DNA of 23,702 nt, from contig JAGVUJ010000153.1 in NCBI GenBank assembly GCA_019136325.1, forward strand, positions 1 through 23,702, written 5' to 3'. This DNA is from Deltaproteobacteria bacterium (GTDB lineage: Bacteria > Desulfobacterota > Syntrophia > Syntrophales > Smithellaceae). Of this stretch, positions 9,590 to 17,100 are shown piece by piece. The position numbers and the translations under genes were made by a program. A model generated the notes under the pieces. That model worked only from the letters and a program-made list of their open reading frames with translations, was not told the DNA's origin and did no database searches. The first letter of the stretch is position 1. Each line of letters opens with the position of its first letter.

Positions 9590-9626
9590 AATTTAAGGGA
9601 CAAACCAGATATTAGGTCAGCCCCTT
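9590..9626 (-). terminator. Probable terminator of tRNA-Pro
   Basis: On the minus strand a 12-position stem with one mismatch and two G-U pairs (9595-9606 with 9615-9626, eight-base loop) lies just downstream of tRNA-Pro and is followed by AAATTTTAT. The T-run is interrupted, so efficiency is uncertain. Confidence 0.5.
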
Positions 9627-9634
9627 TATTTTAT

Positions 9635-9711
9635 TGGTCGGGGCGAGTGGATTTGAACCACCGGCCCTCTGAACCCCATTCAGATACGCTACCAGACTGC
9701 GCCACGCCCCG
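9635..9711 (-). tRNA. tRNA-Pro (anticodon GGG)
   Basis: This is a 77-base cloverleaf with acceptor arm CGGGGCG and CGCCCCG, discriminator A and an encoded CCA. The anticodon loop ATGGGGT gives anticodon GGG (9675-9677), and the T-arm has GGTTCAAATCC. It appears to be transcribed alone. Confidence 0.97.
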
Positions 9712-9732
9712 ATACATTCAAAATGTCGGAGG

Positions 9733-9761
9733 TCATTACCATTACGGGAAAACCATGTCAA
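9733..9761 (-). promoter_or_regulatory. Sigma-70-type promoter for tRNA-Pro
   Basis: On the minus strand TTGACA (9756-9761) is followed after 17 bases by TAATGA (9733-9738). The spacing and -35 box match those of the other two tRNA promoters in this window. Confidence 0.65.
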
Positions 9762-9859
9762 GGGTAAATAAATGTTCTGCCTGGAGCCGGATAATCGTTT
9801 GATTCATCACATTCATGTCGATATCGCACTGGACAAATCAATTTTGAACAATAATTAAA

Positions 9860-9890
9860 TTGACACATTTCACACTTTTATGCCTATAAT
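9860..9890 (+). promoter_or_regulatory. Promoter of the hydrogenase operon
   Basis: A perfect TTGACA (9860-9865) and a perfect TATAAT (9885-9890) are separated by 19 bases, longer than the optimal 17. Transcription would start near 9897, leaving a leader of about 30 bases before the first gene. Over-long spacers with consensus boxes are known from promoters opened by DNA-twisting activators; whether that applies here is speculation. Confidence 0.65.
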
Positions 9891-9926
9891 AAAAGAGTAA
9901 GTTATTTTCACATAAAGGAGTTCTTT

Positions 9927-10298
9927 TTGAAGCTTAGGGAAGTTAAAGACATATTAGACGCGAGTGTTGTTGTCGGCGAAGAAAAATTAGATATGGAAGT
10001 TAATACCGCTTTCGGCGCCGATTTAATGAGTGATGTTATGGCGTTCGCCAAGGCGGGCAGTCTCCTGCTGACCGGACTGACAAATCCTCAGGTGATTAAA
10101 ACCGCTTCCAGCAGGAATATAGCCGCCATCATCATTGTCCGCGGCAAAGAACCGTCAACCGAAGCCATCGCCATGGCGAGGGAATTGCAAATTCCGATTT
10201 TAACCACAAGCTATATTTTATTCGAAACAGCCGGCATTCTTTACAGCAAGGGGATCGTCGGTTGTCTGAGGAAGGTCGAAAGCGGATTTTATAAATAA
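9927..10298 (+). CDS. DRTGG-domain protein 1, putative hydrogenase-operon regulator
   Basis: This is a 123-residue soluble protein made almost entirely of one DRTGG-type domain. Recognisable parts are GADLMSDVMAFAKAGSLLLTG, where the degenerate DRTGG core reads LLTGLT, and the end PILTTSYILFETAG. DRTGG domains occur in phosphotransacetylases and in CBS-containing pyrophosphatases, where the regulatory region binds adenine nucleotides. Stand-alone versions are found beside [FeFe] hydrogenase genes in anaerobes. The start is TTG at 9927, with AAGGAG six bases upstream. It is about three-quarters identical to the next gene and so is a tandem duplicate. Biochemical function is unknown; a ligand-sensing or phosphorylated partner of the ATPases in this cassette is inferred. 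Confidence 0.85.
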   Translation: MKLREVKDILDASVVVGEEKLDMEVNTAFGADLMSDVMAFAKAGSLLLTGLTNPQVIKTASSRNIAAIIIVRGKEPSTEAIAMARELQIPILTTSYILFETAGILYSKGIVGCLRKVESGFYK

Positions 10299-10430
10299 TT
10301 TTAAAGAACGGTTCCGGCACAATGCCGGACGATTTCAACCCTTAAAATAATTGTTAAAAATTGGTTACATATCATTTGAATTTTCCATCGGCCCATTCCG
10401 GTTTTTTGATGTTTGAACACAATGATTTCG

Positions 10431-10460
10431 TTGACAATAAAGTCGCTTGTATGCTAAAAG
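10431..10460 (+). promoter_or_regulatory. Possible internal promoter before the second DRTGG gene
   Basis: TTGACA (10431-10436) is followed after 18 bases by TAAAAG (10455-10460). It lies in the 226-base gap between the two DRTGG genes, the longest gap within the operon, and would start transcription within the palindrome at 10461-10476. Confidence 0.45.
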
Positions 10461-10476
10461 AAATTTAATTAAATTT
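10461..10476. promoter_or_regulatory. 16-bp perfect palindrome at the predicted start of transcription
   Basis: AAATTTAATTAAATTT is its own reverse complement. It sits directly after the possible -10 box at 10455-10460, where a repressor would block initiation. It consists only of A and T, so a chance palindrome in AT-rich spacer is a real alternative. Confidence 0.3.
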
Positions 10477-10524
10477 TCCATATTTAAAACAAAAATAACC
10501 TGTTTTTTTAGCAAGGAGTGAATA

Positions 10525-10899
10525 TTGAAGCTGAGTGAAGTCAAAGAAATACTTAATGCCGATGTGATTGTTGGAGAGGATAAGCTGGATATTGAAGTCA
10601 AAACGGCTTTCGGTGCGGATTTGATGAGCGATGTTCTTGCTTTCGCCAAAGCGGGCAGCATGTTGCTCACCGGGTTGACCAATACTCAGGTTGTCAGAAT
10701 CGCCAATGTTCTCGATATTGCCGCAATCATTTTGGTTCGCGGAAAAAAGCCCCCCGCCGAAGCAATTTCCATGGCCAAAGATCTCCATATTCCGATTTTA
10801 ACAACAAAATATATTTTATTTGAAACAGCTGGTCGTCTTTACGCTAAAGGTATAGTCGGCTGTCTGGAAAAAGTTGAATCCGGCAGTGAACGAATCTAA
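10525..10899 (+). CDS. DRTGG-domain protein 2, putative hydrogenase-operon regulator
   Basis: This 124-residue protein is a tandem paralogue of the preceding DRTGG protein and shares the GADLMSDV, LLTGLTN and FETAG segments. Most differences are conservative and lie outside these segments. The start is TTG at 10525, with AAGGAG six bases upstream, the same arrangement as its duplicate. Its last codons overlap the start of the RsbW-like gene, which implies coupled translation and a shared function. No catalytic residues are evident. A nucleotide-binding or protein-switch role is inferred from context. Confidence 0.85.
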   Translation: MKLSEVKEILNADVIVGEDKLDIEVKTAFGADLMSDVLAFAKAGSMLLTGLTNTQVVRIANVLDIAAIILVRGKKPPAEAISMAKDLHIPILTTKYILFETAGRLYAKGIVGCLEKVESGSERI

Positions 10900-11329
10900 A
10901 AAAAAATTGCAGAAATATACGTTTGAAGTTGAGGGAGGTAATTTCAATGCTGCGGGAACAGTTTCCACCCGCATAAAATCCATTCTCAAGCAAATGCAAA
11001 TGCCCGACGATGTTGTCAGAAGATCGGCAATTGTCTGCTACGAAGCCGAAATCAACATTGTTTCTTATGCAAAAAGAGGCACCATCCATCTGACCGTCAG
11101 CCCGGATAAAGTGATCATTGAAGCGGATGATGAAGGCCAGGGCATTCCGGACATTAACCTGGCCATGCAACAGGGATACTCCACCGCCAATCAACAGATC
11201 CGGGAAATGGGGTTTGGCGCCGGGATGGGATTGTTCAACATCAAATCATATTCCGATAAATTCGATATATTATCGGAAGTGGAAAAAGGCACATTTTTAA
11301 GAATAATCATTGAACGACATATCTCATAG
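10874..11329 (+). CDS. RsbW/SpoIIAB-like ATP-binding protein (anti-sigma-factor kinase family)
   Basis: This is a GHKL-fold ATPase of about 150 residues. The N-box reads YEAEINIVSYA (N61), the G1 box DEGQG (86-90), and the G2 box GFGAGMGL (113-120). Family members such as RsbW and SpoIIAB bind sigma factors and phosphorylate a serine or threonine on a STAS-domain antagonist. No sigma factor or STAS protein is nearby; the neighbours are DRTGG proteins. The start is uncertain: TTG 10874 and GTG 10886 are both in frame, neither has a strong ribosome site, and both overlap the preceding gene by 14-26 bases, so coupled re-initiation is likely. ATP binding is well supported; a kinase acting on the DRTGG proteins is only a hypothesis. 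Confidence 0.85.
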   Translation: MNPAVNESKKKLQKYTFEVEGGNFNAAGTVSTRIKSILKQMQMPDDVVRRSAIVCYEAEINIVSYAKRGTIHLTVSPDKVIIEADDEGQGIPDINLAMQQGYSTANQQIREMGFGAGMGLFNIKSYSDKFDILSEVEKGTFLRIIIERHIS

Positions 11330-11341
11330 AGGTTTATTCAT

Positions 11342-11683
11342 ATGGATATTGGAACCATCGCAGAAAAATTAAATCTAAAACTGATGTCAGCACCGGACAG
11401 GAAAAGCAATAACGTTACAGGAGGATACACGGGAGATTTATTGAGCGATGTAATGGCAAATTCTCACGGGGGAGATATCTGGATCACCAGACAGATACAC
11501 CAGAATATCGTTGCCATAGCCACGCTGAAAGAGCATGCCGGTATTATCCTGGTAAACTCTTGCGAACCGGCTAAGGACACGCTGGAAAAAGCCGTTCGGG
11601 AGAATGTACCGATACTAATCACAGATTTATCGGCGTTCGAAGTCACAGGCAGAATATACAATTTGCTGAATTCGGGAAAATAA
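11342..11683 (+). CDS. DRTGG-domain protein 3, divergent
   Basis: This 113-residue protein aligns with the two upstream DRTGG proteins through GDLLSDVMANS (versus GADLMSDVMAF), a central hydrophobic strand HAGIILVN, and PILITDLSAFEVTGRIY near the end. Overall similarity is low, so it is an older divergence than the tandem pair. It starts at ATG 11342, 12 bases after the RsbW-like stop codon, with AGAGG nine bases upstream. Function is unknown. Its position directly after the ATPase suggests that the two proteins act together. Confidence 0.8.
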   Translation: MDIGTIAEKLNLKLMSAPDRKSNNVTGGYTGDLLSDVMANSHGGDIWITRQIHQNIVAIATLKEHAGIILVNSCEPAKDTLEKAVRENVPILITDLSAFEVTGRIYNLLNSGK

Positions 11684-11743
11684 CGGAACGATTTTTTAAT
11701 TCACTCCGGTTCACAGCCATTCTTTATTCATCCCGGTAGAATT

Positions 11744-12481
11744 ATGCTCAGAGTTTTCAATTGCGATCTGCACATTCACACCTGTTTGTCACCATGCGCC
11801 GAACTGGACATGCATCCGAGCGCACTTGTGGAAAAAGCTGTTCATTCGAATCTCGATATCATTGCCGTCTGCGACCATAATGCTTCAGAAAACGTGCCTT
11901 ATGTTATAAGCGCCGCGCAGGGCAAGAATCTGAAAGTATTTCCCGGCATGGAAATAACCACAAGCGAAGAAGTGCATTTTCTCGCCTTATTCGATTCCCT
12001 GTCGGACTTGGCCGTGATGCAGGACTTTGTGTATCTGCACCTTGCCGGAAAAAACGATGAAGAGAAATTCGGTGTTCAGGCTATTGTCAACGACGTCGGC
12101 GAAGTGGAAGGAATCAGCGACAAGTTGTTAATCGGCGCCACCGATGTTCCCTTATACGATTTGTTGCAGCGCGTTCATGATCAAAACGGACTGGCAATCG
12201 CATCCCATATCGACAGGGAAAGCTTCAGTGTAATAAGTCAACTCGGATTTATTGATGAAAGCATTCGCTTTGACGCGCTGGAAGTAACGCCTCTGACCGG
12301 CATTTCACTCGCCCGGGAAAAATACCACATGTTAAAACAATATTCTTTTATAACCTCCTCCGATGCCCATTTTCTGAAAGACATCGGGAGAACCATGACG
12401 AAAATCATGCTGGAGGAACCGACATTGACTGAACTGAAAATGGCGTTCGCACGGCAAAACGGCCGTTGCGTTGTGGAGTGA
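11744..12481 (+). CDS. PHP-domain metal-dependent phosphoesterase
   Basis: The protein is 245 residues with a complete set of PHP metal ligands: DLHIH (H10, H12), CDHN (D44, H45), GMEITT (E70), VHFL (H78), ASHID (H155) and SSDAH (D207, H209). PHP enzymes hydrolyse phosphate esters, including nucleotides, 3'-5' exonuclease substrates and histidinol phosphate. Here the context of ATPases and DRTGG proteins favours a signalling phosphatase or nucleotide phosphodiesterase. The ribosome site (GGTAGA) is weak. The stop codon lies three bases before the next start. PHP genes are known neighbours of NAD-linked [FeFe] hydrogenase genes in clostridia, but the substrate is unknown. Confidence 0.88.
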   Translation: MLRVFNCDLHIHTCLSPCAELDMHPSALVEKAVHSNLDIIAVCDHNASENVPYVISAAQGKNLKVFPGMEITTSEEVHFLALFDSLSDLAVMQDFVYLHLAGKNDEEKFGVQAIVNDVGEVEGISDKLLIGATDVPLYDLLQRVHDQNGLAIASHIDRESFSVISQLGFIDESIRFDALEVTPLTGISLAREKYHMLKQYSFITSSDAHFLKDIGRTMTKIMLEEPTLTELKMAFARQNGRCVVE

Positions 12482-12484
12482 ACC

Positions 12485-13015
12485 ATGCTGGAACTGGCAG
12501 CTCACATACTGGACATCGCCGAGAATTCCGTTCGGGCCGGCGCAACACTGGTTGAAATAATCATCGAAGAAAATGAAAAGACAAACCTGCTTTCCATCGA
12601 AATCATCGACGACGGCATCGGCATGACAAAAGAAGAAATCGAAAAAGCGCTGGATCCTTTTTACACAACAAAAAAAGTGAGACGCGTGGGACTGGGGCTT
12701 CCGCTGTTATCCGATGCAGCGCAAAGAGCCGGTGGGCGTCTTCAGGTGGATTCTGTCAAAGGGAAAGGAACCGACCTAAAGGTGTCTTTTCAATTGAACC
12801 ACATAGACAGACAGCCCCTCGGAGACATCGTAAGCACATTAATCATTCTCATCGCCGGCAACTGCAACGTTGATTTCCTGTTCAGATATAAAAAAAACGA
12901 ACGGGATTTTGAAATGGATACAAGAGATATACGCAAAGAAATTAAAGACATACCCATTAATCATCCTGAAATATTGAAGTACATCAGGAGCGTTCTGCAG
13001 GAAGAATTATGCTAA
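12485..13015 (+). CDS. Stand-alone histidine-kinase-type ATPase domain protein
   Basis: This is a 176-residue GHKL ATPase with N-box LDIAENSVRA (N14), G1 box DDGIGM (42-47) and G2 box VGLGLPL (68-74). It lacks a dimerisation/phosphoacceptor histidine domain, a sensor region and membrane segments, so it is not a complete sensor kinase. The C-terminal extension (about 110-176) is not a domain I recognise. It may phosphorylate another protein of the cassette or switch partners when it binds ATP. It begins three bases after the PHP gene. Its last 25 or so residues reappear as a decayed copy just downstream. Confidence 0.87.
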   Translation: MLELAAHILDIAENSVRAGATLVEIIIEENEKTNLLSIEIIDDGIGMTKEEIEKALDPFYTTKKVRRVGLGLPLLSDAAQRAGGRLQVDSVKGKGTDLKVSFQLNHIDRQPLGDIVSTLIILIAGNCNVDFLFRYKKNERDFEMDTRDIRKEIKDIPINHPEILKYIRSVLQEELC

Positions 13016-13081
13016 ATAAAATATGTTGATTTTATTAAAAAACATTGGCATAATGACCGCCGGTTCTCGACAGGTATTTAA

Positions 13082-13162
13082 AATTTATGTAATGAAATCG
13101 GTGATTTAAAAACAAATCATCCGGAGATATTAAAGTACATCAGGGATGTTATTGACAACGGC
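13082..13162 (+). pseudogene. Relic of a duplicated ATPase-gene 3' end
   Basis: The frame open from 13082 encodes NHPEILKYIRDV, nearly identical to NHPEILKYIRSV at the end of the ATPase protein upstream. Over 36 bases (12959-12994 versus 13115-13150) the DNA differs at six positions, and the changes within NHPEILKYIR are silent. There is no start codon or ribosome site and a stop lies just upstream (13079-13081), so this looks like the remains of a second ATPase gene. The frame runs on into hydC. Confidence 0.55.
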
Positions 13163-13216
13163 ATGAAGAATATTCATCCCGTGCTTAACAGACCAATAAG
13201 ATTGAGGAGGAAATTG

Positions 13217-13711
13217 ATGAAGTCGGAAGGTAATGAGCTCTTAAAAGAATTCACTCCAGAACAAGTGGATCAACTGAACACAATTATCAAAAAACACAAA
13301 GGAAAACCGGGAAGCTTGATACCGGTCCTGGAGGAAGCGCAGGTATGTCTGGAATATCTGCCGATGTCCGTACAGAAGAAAATCGCCAAAGAACTTAATT
13401 TGCCTTTGAGCCGCGTGTATGGCGTTGTGACTTTTTACTCATTCTTTACCATGACGCCGCGAGGCAAGCACACCGTTCGCGTTTGTCTTGGAACAGCGTG
13501 CTATGTAAGAGGCGGTAAAGCCATCACAGAATCGCTGCAAAAAGAATTTGGCATCAAGGAAGGCGAAACAACTGCCGACAGGATGTTTACCCTGGAGTCC
13601 GTTCGTTGCCTGGGCGCTTGCGGTCTCGGACCGGTGGTCGTTGTGGATGAAGACGTTCACGGACGTGTCAAACCAGCCAAGGTCAAAGAAATACTAGCTC
13701 AATACAAATAA
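13217..13711 (+). CDS. hydC: HydC, NuoE-like [2Fe-2S] subunit of the trimeric [FeFe] hydrogenase
   Basis: This is a 164-residue homologue of complex I NuoE. It has an N-terminal helical bundle and a thioredoxin-fold domain with four [2Fe-2S] ligands (C90, C95, C131, C135, in VCLGTACY and CLGACGLGP). In trimeric hydrogenases HydC docks on HydB and relays electrons near the FMN. The frame also has an ATG at 13163, but that would add residues encoded by the ATPase relic. ATG 13217 has a near-perfect GAGGAGG site six bases upstream and gives a normal NuoE N terminus, so it is preferred. It is the first structural gene after the regulatory cassette. Confidence 0.94.
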   Translation: MKSEGNELLKEFTPEQVDQLNTIIKKHKGKPGSLIPVLEEAQVCLEYLPMSVQKKIAKELNLPLSRVYGVVTFYSFFTMTPRGKHTVRVCLGTACYVRGGKAITESLQKEFGIKEGETTADRMFTLESVRCLGACGLGPVVVVDEDVHGRVKPAKVKEILAQYK

Positions 13712-13741
13712 AAATTCAAAGAAGCCGGGAGGACAAAGTTC

Positions 13742-14125
13742 ATGGCAAAGTTGACCATAAGTGACTTAAAAAAAATAAAGGAAAAAGTTCATAAGGAGAT
13801 GTCTCTCAGAGACGGCGAACGTCGCGTGAAAGTTACCGTCCACATGGGAACCTGCGGCATCGCTTCGGGAGCGAAAGAAGTGATGGATACACTGCTTCAG
13901 GAAATCGAAACGGCCGGCGCCAACGATGTTGTGGTAACCACATCAGGATGCATGGGATTATGCAGCCGCGAACCGCTGGTCACCGTGGAAGTATTGAATC
14001 AGGATCCCATTAAATACGAATACATGAACTCAAACAAAATGAGACAGGTTTTCAAAAGACATATCCTGGGAGGAGAAATTCAGACTCCTTTTGTTCTGGC
14101 CAGGGGAGCTGAAGTAATTAAATAA
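13742..14125 (+). CDS. Thioredoxin-fold [2Fe-2S] ferredoxin-like protein of the hydrogenase operon
   Basis: This 127-residue protein has a thioredoxin-like ferredoxin fold: HMGTCGIASGAKEV, then TSGCMGLCSREPLV. Only three cysteines are present (C38, C70, C74). The usual second ligand after C38 is replaced by small residues, so a standard four-cysteine [2Fe-2S] site is incomplete. A short basic N-terminal helix precedes the fold. Genes of this type are often found between NuoE-like and NuoF-like genes in hydrogenase and formate dehydrogenase operons. It lies 30 bases after hydC with GGGAGG upstream. The role may be an accessory electron carrier or an assembly protein. Confidence 0.85.
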   Translation: MAKLTISDLKKIKEKVHKEMSLRDGERRVKVTVHMGTCGIASGAKEVMDTLLQEIETAGANDVVVTTSGCMGLCSREPLVTVEVLNQDPIKYEYMNSNKMRQVFKRHILGGEIQTPFVLARGAEVIK

Positions 14126-14190
14126 TATTTTCGTTCAATCATGTCTTTCACCAAGACGCACGACGATTTCTTAAGGAGGATGTAGGCTAA

Positions 14191-17100
14191 ATGAAAGTTT
14201 TTCGCGCACACTTATTAATTTGCGGAGGTACCGGATGTCAAGCTTCCGGCAGTCCCGCGGTAAAAAAAGCTTTATTGGAAGAGCTTGATAAAAAAAAGTT
14301 AACGGATGAAATTAAGGTTGTGGAAACCGGCTGTAACGGTTTTTGCGCCCTGGGACCGATTATGGTGGTTTATCCCGAGGGCGTCATTTACATCAGCTTA
14401 AAGCCCGAGGACATACCCGAACTGGTTGAAGAACATTTGATCAAGGGAAGAATTGTTCAGAAGCTTTTATATCGCGAACCGACGACCGATCAGATTATTC
14501 CCACCATGCAGGATATCCCCTTCTTCGCTCATCAGGAATTGAGAGTTCTGAAGAACAGGGGATTGATTGATCCGGAAAAAATCGAAGAATATATCGCCCG
14601 CGACGGTTATGCCGGCATGGCCAAAGCCCTGACGGAAATGACTCCGGAGCAAATTGTTCAGGAAATTCTGGATTCCGGATTAAGAGGACGCGGCGGCGCA
14701 GGCTTCCCGACGGGTTTGAAATGGAAATTTGCTTCGCAGTCCAAGAGCGACGTCAAATATGTTTTATGCAACGCCGATGAAGGCGACCCGGGCGCGTTCA
14801 TGGATAGAAGCGTGCTGGAAGCCGATCCGCACGCCGTTCTGGAAGGCATGGTCATCGCCGCCAAAGCCATCGGTTCATCGCAAGGTTACATCTACTGCCG
14901 CGCCGAGTATCCTCTGGCCATTCACCGTTTGAATGTCGCCATTGATCAGGCCAAGAAAGCAGGCTTGTTGGGCAAAGATATTCTGGGCACCGGATTCGAT
15001 TTCAATCTGGAAATTTATCAGGGCGCCGGCGCGTTCGTCTGCGGCGAAGAGACCGCTCTGATGACCTCCATTGAAGGTAAACGCGGTATGCCCCGCCCGA
15101 GACCGCCCTTCCCCGCTGTCGCCGGTTTGTGGCAGAAACCCAGCATTCTGAATAACGTGGAAACACTGGCCAATGTCGGCCAGATTATTTTACGCGGATC
15201 CAAGTGGTACGCTTCCGTCGGCACGGAAAAGAGCAAGGGAACCAAAGTGTTCGCTCTCACCGGCGACGTCAACAATGTGGGCTTGGTGGAAGTTCCCATG
15301 GGAACCAAGCTGGGCACCATCGTTTACGATATCGGCGGCGGCATTCCCAAAGGCAAGAAATTCAAGGCCGCTCAGCTGGGCGGTCCCTCCGGCGGCATGA
15401 TTCCCATTCAGCATCTGAACGCTCCGGTGGATTATGAAAAAGTTGTCGAGCTTGGCGCGATCATGGGCTCCGGCGGATTGATCGTTATGAACGAAGATAA
15501 ATGCGCCGTGGACATGGCCAGATTCTTCATGGATTTCTGCCAGGATGAATCCTGCGGCAAATGCACGCCCTGCCGCGAAGGAACAAAGCGCATGCTGGAA
15601 ATCCTGACCAACATTACCCAGGGCAAGGGCAAGGAAGGCGACATCGAACTGCTCGAAGAAATGGCCGCCGTCATTAAGAACGCCGCGCTGTGCGGCCTGG
15701 GACAGACCGCTCCCAATCCGGTATTGAGCACTCTCCGTTATTTCCGCAAAGAATACGAGGATCATATTCGCAATCATCACTGCAGCGCGGCTGTTTGTTC
15801 GGCATTGTTTAAATCACCCTGTCAGCATACCTGCCCGATAGAGATGGATATCCCTTCCTACATCGCGCTGATCCGGGCGGGAAGATTTGAAGACGCCTAT
15901 AAGGTCCTTTTGCAGACCAATCCCTTCCCTTCCGTTTGCGGAAGAGTTTGCGATCACAAATGCCAGACAAAGTGCCGTCGAGGCAATATGGATGAGCCCA
16001 TTGCGATCAAGTTCCTGAAGCGCTTCATCACAGACAATGCTCCGCGTCCGAAGATTGAGGCGGTGCCCGTAACCCGTAAGGAAAAAATCGCGGTGATCGG
16101 CGCGGGACCTGCCGGCCTCACGGCAGCTCGCGATCTTGCTCAACGCGGGTATAAGGTCACCGTTTTTGAAGAACTTCCCAAACCAGGCGGCATGCTTTAC
16201 TGGGGCATTCCTTCCTATCGTCTGCCGCGCAATATTCTGGACGGCGAAATTGATGATATCCGTGCGCTTGGTGTGGACATCAAACTCAACACGCGCGTGG
16301 GCAAAGACATTACATTCGCCAAACTGGAAAAAGACTTCGATTATATCTATCTTGCCACCGGCGCTCACAAGAGTCAGAAGATGGGCGTGAAAGGCGAGGA
16401 TCTGAAAAATGTCTTCGGCGGTGTGGAGTTCCTCAGAGATTTCAACGCCAATGAAGAACAATGGATGAATGGTAAAAACAGTCTGGGCAAAAAAGTGGTG
16501 GTAATCGGCGGTGGAAATTCCGCTATTGACGCGGCGCGTGTAGCGCTCCGTCTGGGTTCCGACGTCACCATCTTATACAGAAGATTAAAACAGGATATGC
16601 CCGCCGCTGAAGAAGAAATCAAGGCCGCTGAAGAAGAAGGCATCAAGATTGATCTGCTGGTTGCTCCTTTGAAGATTGAAGGAACGAAAGGTAAAGTGTC
16701 ATCCATTACCTGTCAGCGCATGAAACTGGGCGACTTCGATAACAGCGGACGCAAGAAACCGGTACCGGTGGAAGGTTCTGAATTCACCTTAAAGGTCGAT
16801 GCCATTATCGCCGCTATCGGCCAGGTGCCGGATATGAGCTTCCTGGATGCCAAGAAAGGCGTGGGCGTCAATAAGTGGGATTGTTTTGAAGTCGGCAAAG
16901 GATACAAATCCGGAACAGCCAATCCCCGTTATTTCGCTGGTGGCGACGCAGCCACCGGTCCGGATACCGTCATCGCGGCCATTGGCGCCGGTCATCAGGC
17001 GGCTGACGATATCGATAACGCCATCCGCAAGGCTAACGGCGAACCCGCTTATGAAGCACCGGTTAAAGAAAAGATCGATATTCCTCTGATCATTGATGAA

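Noticed and set aside
10313..10329. 6-bp GC-rich hairpin between the two DRTGG genes as terminator
   Set aside because: The stem is short and is followed by ACGATTTCAA rather than a T-run, so termination is not supported.
13163..13216. Earlier ATG of hydC
   Set aside because: ATG 13163 has no ribosome site and would add residues from the ATPase relic. ATG 13217 has GAGGAGG at ideal distance and fits NuoE-family N termini.
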